Position numbers and translations under genes: made by a program. From Peribacillus frigoritolerans (GTDB lineage: Bacteria > Bacillota > Bacilli > Bacillales > DSM-1321): 64,000 nucleotides of DNA. Every line of letters starts with the position of its first letter. Position 1 is the first letter of the stretch. Positions 16,813 to 24,823 of the stretch are shown here, in pieces. Where the stretch lies: contig NZ_CP158190.1 of the NCBI RefSeq assembly GCF_040250305.1, positions 900,001 to 964,000 of the forward strand. The letters run 5' to 3'. Under the pieces are notes generated by a model. It saw only the letters and a list, made by a program, of their open reading frames with translations. It made no database searches and had not been told where the DNA came from.

Positions 16813-16900
16813 CAACTAACTGGTGATTTAGCTGAAGATCGGAGCTGTCTTTAAGGCAGCTTTTTCTTATGGCACTAACGGGGCAGGTTAGCTTAATAAG
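16813..16900 (+). repeat. Array repeat, type A
   Basis: CAACTAACTGGTGATTTAG, full AGCTGTC/GGCAGCT hairpin with TTTTTC, CACTAACGGGGCAGGTTAG, CTTAATAAG. Confidence 0.95.
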
Positions 16901-16991
16901 AACAGGACAATCAATATACTATGTAGAATATAATAAGATGATATTGTTTAAAGATTTAGAAAAAACAGTATAAAAATTAGGAGTGTTTGTT

Positions 16992-17486
16992 ATGGTTCAT
17001 GCAAAAGATGTTTTATCGGATCAGTTGTTGTCAAATGCTAATGACCCAAGTTGGTACCTACCATTTTCAGATTCAATAGAAAGATTGTCTGAGGAACATG
17101 CATTTTGGAAGCCAAACGAAGAAAGTAATAGTATTGCTGAAATTGTGCAGCATCTACTATATTGGAATCAAACATGGCAAACAAGGTACCAAAAATCTCA
17201 CGTTGATGCTGTGCCTTCAATAGGAAATAATAATAACAGCTTTATTATTCCTGAAAATCATACTTTTGCTGACTTAAAAAAACAACTATTAGAGGTGCTT
17301 TTACGTTGGCAAGAGTTATTATCTGAAGAAAAAGTTGAGAGAGAAGTTAATGGCTATCCTGGACACGTGAAATGGTGGGCAATACTCGGAAATGTGTCAA
17401 CTCATAACGCATATCACATTGGTCAGATCATTTATATCCGGAAGTTGCAAAATAGCTGGAAAATAGATGCAGGAGTAGATAAATAA
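16992..17486 (+). CDS. DinB-like metal-dependent protein
   Basis: A 164-residue four-helix DinB/YfiT-superfamily protein. The metal-site histidines are visible in QHLLYWN (about residue 55) and in THNAYHIGQI (about 135-144). Members include thiol-dependent S-transferases using bacillithiol; the substrate here is not known. ATG at 16992 has AGGAG eight bases upstream. Single-gene cassette. Confidence 0.85.
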   Translation: MVHAKDVLSDQLLSNANDPSWYLPFSDSIERLSEEHAFWKPNEESNSIAEIVQHLLYWNQTWQTRYQKSHVDAVPSIGNNNNSFIIPENHTFADLKKQLLEVLLRWQELLSEEKVEREVNGYPGHVKWWAILGNVSTHNAYHIGQIIYIRKLQNSWKIDAGVDK

Positions 17487-17511
17487 ATAAAAGTTGCAAC
17501 TAGTGCCTACT

Positions 17512-17598
17512 TGAACTATCGGGTGCTTAATTCAATAAGGAAGGTTGCTGAGGCAGCCTTTTTCTTATGGCACTAACGGGGCAGGTTAGTTCATTAAG
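17512..17598 (+). repeat. Array repeat, type B
   Basis: GAACTATCGGGTGCTTAATTC, hairpin GGTTGCTGAGGCAGCC with TTTTTC, CACTAACGGGGCAGGTTAG, TTCATTAAG. Confidence 0.95.
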
Positions 17599-17620
17599 TA
17601 ATGTTAATTAGAGGTGGAAA

Positions 17621-18001
17621 ATGAGAAAGCGATTAAAGAAAAAATTAGAAAATAGATATAATGCTTTAAATGAAGCCAAACGTCAAAGATTTAAACGAAA
17701 AGGCAATCGATGTATAAGATATGAGTTTTTACCAATTGGAGAAAGGGATAAGTATGCTCTGAATAATGATGAAATAACACCTGAATACCCTTATGCTACA
17801 CACTGGCTGATTGAGGCATTTGATTGGAAGCATTTTTCTCAAATAAGGATTTTTCCTTGTTCAAAAAATGGAGGTACTACAAGTAGCTCCCCAGTTCAAA
17901 TGATTATATTTAGTGATGAGAATGTTAAACAGATTTTAAATACATTTAAAAAAGTAGTTGAAGATATGAAAAGTGATAGGTTTTGGCAAACCATTTATTA
18001 A
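17621..18001 (+). CDS. Hypothetical basic protein
   Basis: A 126-residue soluble protein with a strongly basic N-terminal helix (KRLKKKLENRYNALNEAKRQRFKRK) and a mixed C-terminal domain. No family recognised. ATG with AGAGGTGG upstream, only about 20 bases after the repeat. There is little room for a promoter, so it may depend on read-through. Confidence 0.65.
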   Translation: MRKRLKKKLENRYNALNEAKRQRFKRKGNRCIRYEFLPIGERDKYALNNDEITPEYPYATHWLIEAFDWKHFSQIRIFPCSKNGGTTSSSPVQMIIFSDENVKQILNTFKKVVEDMKSDRFWQTIY

Positions 18002-18028
18002 ACATACTTCAACGCTTAATTTGTTAAT

Positions 18029-18115
18029 AAACTAACGGGTGCTTTACTTCAATAAGGGAGGTTGCTGAAGCAACCTTTTTGTTATGCAACTAAAGGGGCA
18101 GTTTAGTTCATTAAG
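18029..18115 (+). repeat. Array repeat, type B
   Basis: AAACTAACGGGTGCTTTAC, hairpin GGTTGCTGAAGCAACC with TTTTTG, CAACTAAAGGGGCAGTTTAG, TTCATTAAG. Confidence 0.95.
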
Positions 18116-18203
18116 CGTAGCTTAGTCGAACCATAATTATAGACTATTTTTATAAAAAAAACTAAAATTTGGATAACGATATTAATTGGGCGGTGTGTAT
18201 TTG

Positions 18204-18359
18204 TTGAGTAATATAGGTATTCCAGGATTAATTCTATCTTCTCTTTTCGTAATATTAGTATTGTTTTTACTAAGAAAACTAGTGAAACCGAAAAAAGAGC
18301 TTCAACAAAAAATAGATAAACTGGAAGAAGAGGTTCGAATATTAAAAAATCATAAATAA
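18204..18359 (+). CDS. Small TM-plus-coiled-coil protein (51 aa)
   Basis: A short protein starting MSNIGIPGLILSSLF with one transmembrane helix (about 8-24), a basic junction (RKLVKPKK) and an amphipathic heptad helix (ELQQKIDKLEEEVRILKN). The start resembles TatA-type small proteins, but the hinge is not typical, so no name is given. TTG start, GGGCGGTG about seven bases upstream. Sole gene of its cassette. Confidence 0.6.
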   Translation: MSNIGIPGLILSSLFVILVLFLLRKLVKPKKELQQKIDKLEEEVRILKNHK

Positions 18360-18376
18360 TAAAACTATGCTTTAAT

Positions 18377-18463
18377 GTACTAACAGGTGCATTAGCTGAA
18401 GATCAGAGCTGTCTTTAAGGCAGCTCTTTCTTTATGCAACTGTCGGGGCAGGATAGGCTTAAG
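18377..18463 (+). repeat. Array repeat, type A
   Basis: GTACTAACAGGTGCATTAG, type A hairpin, CAACTGTCGGGGCAGGATAG, GCTTAAG. Confidence 0.93.
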
Positions 18464-18573
18464 ACCGATATTAATTTAGTGTAGATGTATAGTAATAATA
18501 ATCAATAAATGTTAAAATTTTCTTAATTTAGTAAGTGATTGTATGAATTTTATTCTTTGAGGAGACAACAATT

Positions 18574-19020
18574 ATGAAAAAAGTTTGTATGAAATTGATA
18601 TTTGCTTTTAGCGTATCTATATTTTTATTCGGGTGTAGTATAGAAAAAGAAGATAAGAAAGACCCTGGGCTTGATAAATCCCAAAAGATAGAAGTATCGT
18701 CAGAAGAAAATCCAGAATTGGTTTTAAACGTTATAGATAATCAAGATGATGTAAATGAATTTGTTAATACACTAGAAGTTGATAAATGGAGTATTGTAGA
18801 TATTCCTTCAAATTCAACTAAAGGGTATATTTATAAGATGTACCAAGAGGATACAGTCAAACTCGGAGAGCCTAATACAGATAAAAAGGAACTTATACAA
18901 ATCGCTACAATTATTACATATAAAGATAGTCCTTATATCGAATTAAAAACCAAGAAACTAAATTTAAATTTTAAAGTTCCAAAAGATGTAGCAGAATACC
19001 TATCTAATAACGATAATTAA
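18574..19020 (+). CDS. Predicted lipoprotein
   Basis: A 148-residue lipoprotein. Signal peptide KKVCMKLIFAFSVSIFLFGC with lipobox LFGC near residue 18-21, then an acidic linker and a domain with NVIDNQDDVNEFVNTLEVDKW, similar in plan to the lipoproteins at 16.3 and 20.8 kb. Function unknown; exported and membrane-anchored. ATG with GAGGAGACAAC upstream. Confidence 0.8.
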   Translation: MKKVCMKLIFAFSVSIFLFGCSIEKEDKKDPGLDKSQKIEVSSEENPELVLNVIDNQDDVNEFVNTLEVDKWSIVDIPSNSTKGYIYKMYQEDTVKLGEPNTDKKELIQIATIITYKDSPYIELKTKKLNLNFKVPKDVAEYLSNNDN

Positions 19021-19108
19021 AACATTAACCATACAACAATTTCGTCAACAGGACGTTATTTCTTCTTATTGAATTAAACCAGCTGGTAGTTTGTGAAGAA
19101 TAGTACTT

Positions 19109-19194
19109 AAACTAACGGGTGCGTTAGCTGAAGATCGGAGCTGTCTTTAGGGCAGCTTTTTCTTTATCCAACTATCGGGGCATTTTAATAGAAG
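19109..19194 (+). repeat. Array repeat, type A, eroded right arm
   Basis: AAACTAACGGGTGCGTTAG, type A hairpin, CAACTATCGGGGCATTTTAATAG. The bases before the left box (TTTGTGAAG...TAGTACTT) are nearly shared with the copy at 28.53 kb. Confidence 0.9.
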
Positions 19195-19208
19195 AAGCTA
19201 CTGTATAA

Positions 19209-19277
19209 TATTTAGAACGAGAAAGAAATGAGAAGCTTGATGAATTAATTAAGGTCAATCAAGGTAAAAAAGATTAA
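19209..19277 (+). pseudogene. Remnant: C-terminal end of a small coiled-coil protein
   Basis: A frame without a start reads LERERNEKLDELIKVNQGKKD and stops. It fills the short unit between two repeats. It resembles the tails of the small membrane coiled-coil proteins elsewhere in the array. Confidence 0.4.
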
Positions 19278-19288
19278 ATAACTTTATT

Positions 19289-19410
19289 TCAACAAACGGG
19301 CGTTAGCGCCATAAGAAGGCCGCCAATTGGCGGCCCTTCTTAATATATGGCTTTTACAATAATCATACTTTCAAATTTAATTAACTAACGGGGCAGGTTA
19401 GTTCAATACA
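19289..19410 (+). repeat. Array repeat, long variant with GGCCGCC hairpin
   Basis: CAACAAACGGGCGTTAGCG, then the strong hairpin AAGGCCGCC-AATT-GGCGGCCCTT, about 40 unrelated bases, and AACTAACGGGGCAGGTTAG. The box pair is kept while the centre is different and longer. Confidence 0.88.
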
Positions 19411-19483
19411 AGGGAACTTTTACCTTTTTCGTTCGTATTAAAAGTAGCAGGAAATAAAGTTGTCCTTTGGAGTAGGTGTATAA

Positions 19484-19861
19484 ATGAAAAAAATGTTAAT
19501 GATCTCAACGATGGCTGCATTAGTATTAGCTGCGTGTGGTGAAGAAAAAGCACCATCTTGGAAAGGTACGTGGAAAAAGAAGGATGGAGAAAAGAGTGTT
19601 TGTCGAGACTCCTTTACCTTTAAAGGGGAAAACAATTTTGAAATTCAAAATTCAAGAGTCCAGGGCGGAGAACAATCTTCTGGAACATATAAGCATATAG
19701 AGAATAATGATTATGAATTTGATTATGGTGGTGGTTTTGACAATTTTACTATTATAGTCGAAAAAAATACGATGAAAGTTCAATTATCAGGCAAAGATAT
19801 CATTTGCGAATATAATAAAGTCGATAAAATTAGAAAAAAATACGAAAATCCTTGGGAGTAA
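19484..19861 (+). CDS. Predicted lipoprotein
   Basis: A 125-residue lipoprotein with signal KKMLMISTMAALVLAAC (lipobox LAAC). A compact beta-rich domain follows: GTWKKKDGEKSVCRDSFTFKGENNFEIQ, then EFDYGGGFDNFTIIVEKNTMKVQLSG. Two further cysteines may form a disulfide. It looks like a small lipocalin-like fold, but that is a guess. ATG start. Function unknown. Confidence 0.75.
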   Translation: MKKMLMISTMAALVLAACGEEKAPSWKGTWKKKDGEKSVCRDSFTFKGENNFEIQNSRVQGGEQSSGTYKHIENNDYEFDYGGGFDNFTIIVEKNTMKVQLSGKDIICEYNKVDKIRKKYENPWE

Positions 19862-20102
19862 TGATTGGAAAGCTTTCATAAGGTCAGTCAGATTTTTACC
19901 CTTTTCATGAAACCAGCGATGTATCCAATCTGTAATTTCCTATTTTATGTATGGTTGGAGGTATAGCAGAACAAGAGATGTCAGCTGCCAGTTAAATCTG
20001 CTATTCATATTTCAATTATCCCTTTTTCTGAACATTTAGTGCATAGAGAACAGCCAGAATTGTATTCACTAACACTACATCCCTTTTTGAAGCCTCTTAA
20101 AG
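19862..20102. other. Gene-free stretch with a possible antisense remnant
   Basis: On the minus strand a startless frame reads EITDWIHRWFHEKGKNLTDL, then is blocked by a stop. It could be a fragment of a lost gene. No intact gene is seen on either strand. Confidence 0.3.
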
Positions 20103-20165
20103 AACTAACAGGTGCTTTACTTCAATAACAGGGGTTGCTGCGGCAGCCTTTCTTGCGTGGCAAAA
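20103..20165 (+). repeat. Array repeat, type B, right box lost
   Basis: GAACTAACAGGTGCTTTAC and hairpin GGTTGCTGCGGCAGCC are present, but the sequence then leaves the repeat (GTGGCAAAATAAC). The break coincides with entry into the block carrying the minus-strand ssp gene. Confidence 0.85.
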
Positions 20166-20217
20166 TAACAGCTACTTGATGTTTCTGTTTCTTTTTTAAA
20201 AATTTGTAAAATTATAA

Positions 20218-20245
20218 ATAGGGATAGTTCAATCACTATCCCTAA
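20218..20245 (-). terminator. Terminator of the ssp gene
   Basis: GGGATAGT pairs with ACTATCCC across six bases, just past the stop codon on the minus strand, followed by an AT-rich tail. Confidence 0.6.
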
Positions 20246-20263
20246 CATTACATATGATTTCGA

Positions 20264-20467
20264 TTAACGAGTTCTTCCGCCTAATTGTTGTTCAGCCATT
20301 TGCACTAAACGTTTTGTAATCTCTCCACCAACAGATCCGTTCGCACGAGATGTTGTATCAGCGCCAAGTGTAACACCGAATTCACTAGAGATTTCGTATT
20401 TCATTTGTTCTAGAGCTTGCTCTGCACCATTAACTACTAATTGATTACTGTTGTTATTTCTAGCCAT
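20264..20467 (-). CDS. Alpha/beta-type small acid-soluble spore protein
   Basis: A SASP of 67 residues that coats and protects spore DNA from UV and heat. The two family signatures are present: [10 protein letters not shown], with the Glu-Phe GPR protease cleavage region, and the C-terminal [20 protein letters not shown]. Length and start (ATG with AGGAG upstream) are normal. It is expected to be SigG-dependent in the forespore. It lies antisense to the array between two repeat copies. It is one of several ssp paralogues normal in bacilli, so no letter is given. Confidence 0.95.
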   Translation of the reverse strand: MARNNNSNQLVVNGAEQALEQMKYEISSEFGVTLGADTTSRANGSVGGEITKRLVQMAEQQLGGRTR

Positions 20468-20567
20468 GTTGTCAGCTCCTATTAATGTAATGTGTTACTA
20501 GTCATAGGTTTTGATATTGTTAAGAGTTATATACATAGAATTTAAAATAAATCAAGGCAGTGATTAT

Positions 20568-20672
20568 GTGAAATTAAACTCATCTGTAGCTCTAGAAGGG
20601 AAGAGGGACAGGAAAACATTGAAGCGACCGGGTCGCAAGGTAAGGGTTTCAGAAGCTCCGAAAAGCAAATAA
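20568..20672 (+). CDS. Short basic ORF (34 aa), uncertain
   Basis: GTG start and a frame reading VALEGKRDRKTLKRPGRKV, then VSEAPKSK. Strongly basic, with an AAGG about ten bases upstream. It sits directly upstream of the next repeat copy, where a cassette gene would be expected. There is no family evidence, so it may be chance or a remnant. Confidence 0.3.
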   Translation: MKLNSSVALEGKRDRKTLKRPGRKVRVSEAPKSK

Positions 20673-20700
20673 TCTGATGTAGAGGTTTTCTCCTCCTATT

Positions 20701-20785
20701 GCACAGTTTGTGTCAACTATACAATAAGGCAGGTTGTTTAGGCTGCCTTTTTCTTATGGGACTAACGGGGAAGGATAGTTGAAGA
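20701..20785 (+). repeat. Array repeat with GCACAG box as the left box
   Basis: GCACAGTTTGTGTCAAC takes the place of the usual left box, followed by the hairpin GGCAG-gttgttta-GCTGCC with TTTTTC and GACTAACGGGGAAGGATAG. This suggests the GCACAG box is an alternative left box. Confidence 0.85.
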
Positions 20786-20833
20786 TAAGCTGGTACTATT
20801 ATGTAATGTAAACTTCTGAATTTATGGAGGTGT

Positions 20834-21247
20834 ATGATCAAAAAGATAATAAATTTCACTTCTCTTTTTGTCTTTATGGTGTTGGTCGGTTGTATTGGGG
20901 AAGAAAAAGGACAATTATCAAGAGTAGATGTTCAAAAAATTGATACAGAAGAAAATTACGAAGATGTCGTAATGATAACTGATAGCGAATCAATAGAGCT
21001 GCTAAGGCAGGCATTTGAACAAATCTAATGGGATGATAAAGTGGTTAAAATGGCTAGAAAACCCGACGTAGAAGCTAATTTGTTTTACACTTTTGGTGAA
21101 AATATACCTGAAAGACTTTATGAATATGAAATTTGGTTTAATGAAAGTGTAGGTACAGCAACAATTATTAGCAATAATGAAAACGAAAGTTATGGAGAGT
21201 TAGATAAAGATAATGCACAAGCCTTAAAAAAACTTTTTCTTAAGTAA
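20834..21247 (+). pseudogene. Lipoprotein gene with one in-frame stop
   Basis: A lipoprotein start (KKIINFTSLFVFMVLVGC, lipobox LVGC) reads to codon 64. There TAA interrupts, and the same frame continues for a further 73 codons (WDDKVVKMARKPDVEANLFY...LKKLFLK). A single base change (AAA or CAA to TAA) explains it. The final stop TAA lies inside the left box of the next repeat. The intact product would be about 137 residues and akin to the lipoprotein at 16.3 kb. Confidence 0.75.
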
Positions 21248-21323
21248 CGGGTGCTTTAGCTGAAGATCGGAGCTGCAGGCGTTTTTTCTTTATGGAACTA
21301 TCGGGGCAGGTTAGTTCCATAAG
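21243..21323 (+). repeat. Array repeat, type A, shortened hairpin
   Basis: AGTAACGGGTGCTTTAG (supplying the stop codon of the preceding frame), a damaged hairpin GGAGCTGCAGGCG with T run, and a right box with almost perfect 13-base arms (TTATGGAACTATC / GTTAGTTCCATAA). Confidence 0.92.
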
Positions 21324-21451
21324 CGTAGTGTATTCGTACTGTGTAGTTCGATATTTACACAAACACACTTATTTTTGTTAAAATTAGGTAGTGTTAAATT
21401 ATCATTAAGGGCACAAATTTTTATAATCTAATTCATTAAGGGGCAATTGTT

Positions 21452-21724
21452 GTGCAAAAAATACCAGGACTTATATCCGTTCTAATCCCGTCTGTTTTAA
21501 CATTATTGATCATTAACTTTTTATTTGATATCGTATCCTTGAAAATACAAGGAATGCCACTCGTATTTCCGTTTATACTGTGTCCAATAGGAGCTATATT
21601 TGGATTCGTAGGCTATAAAATGAATCGCGATAAACTTTCGTTAGCTGGAATAATTTTCAACATCATTTTATTTTTGTTCCCAATCTTATATAACATCGTC
21701 GCTATACTTACACAAGGTCCATAA
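21452..21724 (+). CDS. Small three-TM membrane protein, hypothetical
   Basis: A 90-residue protein with hydrophobic helices at about 7-28, 35-54 and 62-86. No family recognised. GTG start with AAGGGG upstream. The cassette leader (AAGCGTAGTGTATTCGTACTG) is closely shared with that of the cassette at 31.15 kb, whose gene is unrelated. Confidence 0.65.
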   Translation: MQKIPGLISVLIPSVLTLLIINFLFDIVSLKIQGMPLVFPFILCPIGAIFGFVGYKMNRDKLSLAGIIFNIILFLFPILYNIVAILTQGP

Positions 21725-21768
21725 TCTTTAGTACAAAGGGGTTGGATTTTTCCAATAAGAGATATATC

Positions 21769-21886
21769 GCACAGTTTGTGTCAACTCTGTGATAAGTCTT
21801 ATAGAACTAACGGGTGCGTTAGCTGAAGATCGGGGCTGTCTTTAAGGCAGCTTTTTCTATATGCAACTATCGGGGCAGGATAGTAA
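21769..21886 (+). repeat. Array repeat, type A, with accessory GCACAG box
   Basis: GCACAG box at 21769-21795, then GAACTAACGGGTGCGTTAG, hairpin GGGCTGTC/GGCAGCT with TTTTTC, CAACTATCGGGGCAGGATAG. Confidence 0.93.
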
Positions 21887-21968
21887 AGGAGTTGTTCAAC
21901 AATTGGGACAGATTGCGAAGGAAGAATTGCTGACTTTACAAAAAGGTAAATTAGTTAAGGATAAATAG
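21861..21968 (+). pseudogene. Short frame reading out of the repeat, probable 3' remnant
   Basis: An ATG inside the repeat opens a 35-codon frame reading VVQQLGQIAKEELLTLQKGK then LVKDK. The protein-like part begins just after the right box, so it is more likely the tail of a lost cassette gene than a true start. Confidence 0.3.
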
Positions 21969-22092
21969 TGGTGAACCGAAAAGAAGGCGTTTTTGAGTGG
22001 AGCTATTATTTGGAATTTAATGCTTAAGATTGGAACCAATGCCCATTTCAAACGTAAGTAATGTAAAAGACTTAAGGTTGGGAGGAATAAGT

Positions 22093-22590
22093 ATGAGGCA
22101 GCTTTATATAAAGCAGAAGGTATTCAGTCTTAGCGGGAAATTTACAGTAAAGGATCAGCAGGAGAAGGATATATATTACGTGGAGGGAAGTTTTATGCAA
22201 GTTCCAAAGACTTTCTCCATTAGGAATACAGCAAGAGATGAAGTAGCACTCATTACGAAAAAGGTGTTCAGCTTTTTACCAAAGTTTTTGGTTGAGGTGA
22301 ATGGCCGAGAGGTATTAACAATAAAGAAGGAATTTTCCTTCTTAAAAGCACGATATACAATTGATGCGGCAGGCATTGAAGTACATGGTAATTGGTGGGA
22401 TATGGATTTTCAAGTTTTACAGCATGGTAAAATCGTAGGTAAAGTGGGCAAGGAGTGGTTCACTTGGGGCGATAGCTACAAGGTTCAAATAATAGATGAA
22501 GAGATGGAAACCATTATTATTGCACTCGTTGTTGCAATTGATTGTGTGAAGGCTGATCAAGCAGCTGCTTCCTCATCAGCGTCGATTTAA
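22093..22590 (+). CDS. LURP-one-related (YxjI-like) protein
   Basis: A 165-residue protein of the LURP-one/Tubby-like fold (DUF567, Bacillus YxjI relatives). It starts MRQLYIKQKVFSLSGKFTVKD and has the repeated beta pattern VFSFLPKFLVEV, EFSFLKARYTI and KEWFTWGDSYKVQI. Members are small cytosolic beta-barrels around a central helix; function unknown. ATG at 22093 follows GGGAGGAATAAGT. An upstream in-frame ATG is ignored because it would precede this ribosome site. Confidence 0.88.
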   Translation: MRQLYIKQKVFSLSGKFTVKDQQEKDIYYVEGSFMQVPKTFSIRNTARDEVALITKKVFSFLPKFLVEVNGREVLTIKKEFSFLKARYTIDAAGIEVHGNWWDMDFQVLQHGKIVGKVGKEWFTWGDSYKVQIIDEEMETIIIALVVAIDCVKADQAAASSSASI

Positions 22591-22712
22591 CGTAGAAGTG
22601 TAAAATTAACAGGCTGACAGTTTTTAAATAATCACGGCTTGAATAGGTGCGTTGAACGGTATCATAAATAAATGACAAGGCCATTTGGTACCAAATATTC
22701 GTTCTTCAGTAA

Positions 22713-22832
22713 TCGGGCGCGATTCTTGAATAAGGTTCGCTTTTCTTATAGAACGAACAGGCTGAAGATCGGGGCTGTCTTTAAGGCAGCTTTTTCTATA
22801 TGCAACTATCGGGGCATGTTAGTTGCATAAAG
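22713..22832 (+). repeat. Array repeat, GGGCGC variant fused to type A copy
   Basis: GGGCGCGATTCTTGAATAAG with TTCGCTTTTC, then a shortened left box GAACGAACAG, type A hairpin, and CAACTATCGGGGCATGTTAG with GTTGCATAA pairing back to TATGCAAC. Confidence 0.88.
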
Positions 22833-22925
22833 AAGTTTCCATTTTTTACACAAATGAAAAGGTGTCAAATGGTATGATTGAAACAGAAATTGTACAGAAC
22901 TTAATTTTTAGGGGGAAATATATTC

Positions 22926-23159
22926 TTGAAAATGATTAGAATTATCTTAGCAATAATTGTTCTTGCTTTATCAGCCTATCAGCTAATTACTGAAAATTTT
23001 GAGTTGATGCCGTATTCTATGTTGTTCTTGGGGGCAATTATGTTAGTTACAGGATTATCCGAACTTCAAAAAGACAGAAAAGGCTTTTGGGGATATATGA
23101 GCATTGGTATCTCTTTATTTGTTTTCTTTGTTTCCATACAGGGTTTCTTAATGAACTAA
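22926..23159 (+). CDS. DUF3953-like two-TM membrane protein
   Basis: A 77-residue protein with hydrophobic helices at about 4-20, 29-46 and 56-74, and the block LITENFELMPYSMLFLGAIMLVTGLSELQ. It resembles the Bacillus DUF3953 family of unknown function. TTG start with AGGGGGAAA upstream. Its stop codon lies inside the left box of the following repeat (AAC TAA C). A decayed second copy of the whole cassette is at 30.36-30.56 kb. Confidence 0.75.
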   Translation: MKMIRIILAIIVLALSAYQLITENFELMPYSMLFLGAIMLVTGLSELQKDRKGFWGYMSIGISLFVFFVSIQGFLMN

Positions 23160-23216
23160 CAGGTGCGTTAGCTGAAGATCGGAGCTATCTTTAAGGTAGC
23201 TTTTTCTTATGGAACT
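23153..23216 (+). repeat. Array repeat, left part, split by IS110
   Basis: GAACTAACAGGTGCGTTAG, hairpin AGCTATCTTTAAGGTAGCT with TTTTTC, TTATGGAACT. The hairpin carries paired changes (TATC/GGTA) relative to other copies. The right box continues at 24824 beyond the insertion. Confidence 0.93.
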
Positions 23217-23340
23217 ACCATGAAAATAGACTTCTGGAATTTAGGGGAAAAGGCAATACTTAAGAAGACGCAGCTCATTGTTTTTTTAAAAAGGGGAGAG
23301 CGCCTAATTTACTGATTTATTGTAGGTAAGTGGACTGAAT

Positions 23341-24564
23341 TTAAGATGCTTCAGGTTCTTGTAACGTAACTGTGTATCCTAAACTTTCAAGTCTTCTTAG
23401 TGAGTGCCGAAAAATTGATTGTTGTCTCTGCTTATCAAAGTAGTCTTCGCCTAAGTCTACATACATTTCTTTTCGAGTTAAGAGATAATAGGAGATACGT
23501 AACATGGCATGAGCGACTACTATTCCTGCTCGTTTCTTACCTTTTCGTGATGCTGTACGCCTATACAGTGCTCCGAGATAGTTTTTAGATCCTCTTACAG
23601 AATGAGCTGCTTCTGTTAATGCTGATCTCAAATACTTGTTTCCTTTTTTTGTTTTAGCCGATTTTCTTTTTCCCGCACTTTCGTTATGCCCAGGAACTAG
23701 TCCTGCCCAAGAACACATATGAGCTGCACTTGGAAACTGTTTCTTAATATCAGTCCCAATTTCAGATAAAATTTGCTCAGCCATTCTTGTAGCTATGCCA
23801 GGAATAGAGTCTAATCGTTCCACATCTTCTTGATAGGAGCTTACTCTTTCCTCGACCTCTTGGTCGAGCATCTCGATTTGCTCTGTTAAAAAATCAATAT
23901 GCTTTAAAATGGTTTTTAACATGAGGCGTTGATGCGAATTGATATAACCTTTAAGGGCGAGTTCTAGTTCATCTTTCTTCTTTTTCATTGTGCGTCGAGC
24001 AAAGTTTGCTAGTTTTTCAGGGTCTTCTTCACCTTCGGCAATTGCGTTAAGCATGTCACGAGCCGAAACACCCATAACGTCTGAAACCACTGAGCCTAGC
24101 TTAATATTTGCGCCCTCTAACACTTTTTGGATGCGATTATGTTGTCTAGCACGTTCTTCAATGATACTTCTACGGTACCGAACTAGTTCACGTAGTTCCC
24201 GTTGATTTCGATCTGGAATGTAACTAGCTTTTAGAAGTCCATGACGAAGAAGTTTGGCAATCCATTCTGCATCTTTAACATCTGTTTTACGCCCTGGCAC
24301 TGCTTTCATATGTTGAGCATTCACAACTAAAAACTCAATCTCTTCAGCTTCTAATAAATTAACAATAGGTTTCCAATATACACTGGTACTCTCCATGGCA
24401 ACATGAGTACAGTTATTCTGTTTAATCCAATCCACTAACTGAATTAGAAAAACAGTTTTTGTTGAAAACGTTTGAATCTCCTTTCCTTCTGGTGTCATAA
24501 TACATGCAGTAATATTGTCCTTATGGACATCCATACCACATGCTCTTTCAATGACTACTTCCAT
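23341..24564 (-). CDS. IS110-family transposase (DEDD recombinase)
   Basis: A 407-residue transposase, full length for the family. The N-terminal RuvC-like DEDD domain has GMDVHKDNI (first Asp), MESTSVYWKP (Glu) and GRKTDVKDAEW (two Asp). The C-terminal Tnp_20 domain has LDSIPGIATRMAEQ and WAGLVPGHNESAGKRKSA, containing the catalytic serine region. ATG at 24564 is chosen because AGAAAGG lies nine bases before it. The frame appears intact, so the element may be active. Confidence 0.95.
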   Translation of the reverse strand: MEVVIERACGMDVHKDNITACIMTPEGKEIQTFSTKTVFLIQLVDWIKQNNCTHVAMESTSVYWKPIVNLLEAEEIEFLVVNAQHMKAVPGRKTDVKDAEWIAKLLRHGLLKASYIPDRNQRELRELVRYRRSIIEERARQHNRIQKVLEGANIKLGSVVSDVMGVSARDMLNAIAEGEEDPEKLANFARRTMKKKKDELELALKGYINSHQRLMLKTILKHIDFLTEQIEMLDQEVEERVSSYQEDVERLDSIPGIATRMAEQILSEIGTDIKKQFPSAAHMCSWAGLVPGHNESAGKRKSAKTKKGNKYLRSALTEAAHSVRGSKNYLGALYRRTASRKGKKRAGIVVAHAMLRISYYLLTRKEMYVDLGEDYFDKQRQQSIFRHSLRRLESLGYTVTLQEPEAS

Positions 24565-24823
24565 TGAAAACATCCTTTCTACGGCTCTCAATATAATTGG
24601 AGGCTGGTGCAAAAACCAGAATAGGATTAATCTACCATGTGTGCTTCCCGTAAGGGAGCGACAGTCAGTGGTGCACCTTGGTCGTTGGAGTCAGACTAAC
24701 GGATGGGCTCTAACGCACCATAGTTCATCGACCTTCCTCTCCCAGCCGTAGAATCAGTATTGACCGTTCTGAACCATTTTCATTCTCTGTGGTGAAGCGC
24801 TGATTTTTGCGCTTCATGGATGG
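24565..24823 (-). ncRNA. Candidate bridge-RNA region of the IS110 element
   Basis: This 259-base non-coding end lies 5' of the transposase. In IS110-subgroup elements this end encodes the bridge RNA that pairs with target and donor DNA. If so, its target-binding loop should match the array right box around the CT (ATGGAACTAACGGGG). RNA boundaries are not determined here; the assignment is by position. Confidence 0.4.

Noticed and set aside
16813..16900. Ordinary Rho-independent terminators as the whole explanation of the repeat
   Set aside because: The boxes on both sides are more conserved than the hairpin, are palindromic with compensating changes, and occur without the hairpin at 11584, 13933 and 16203.
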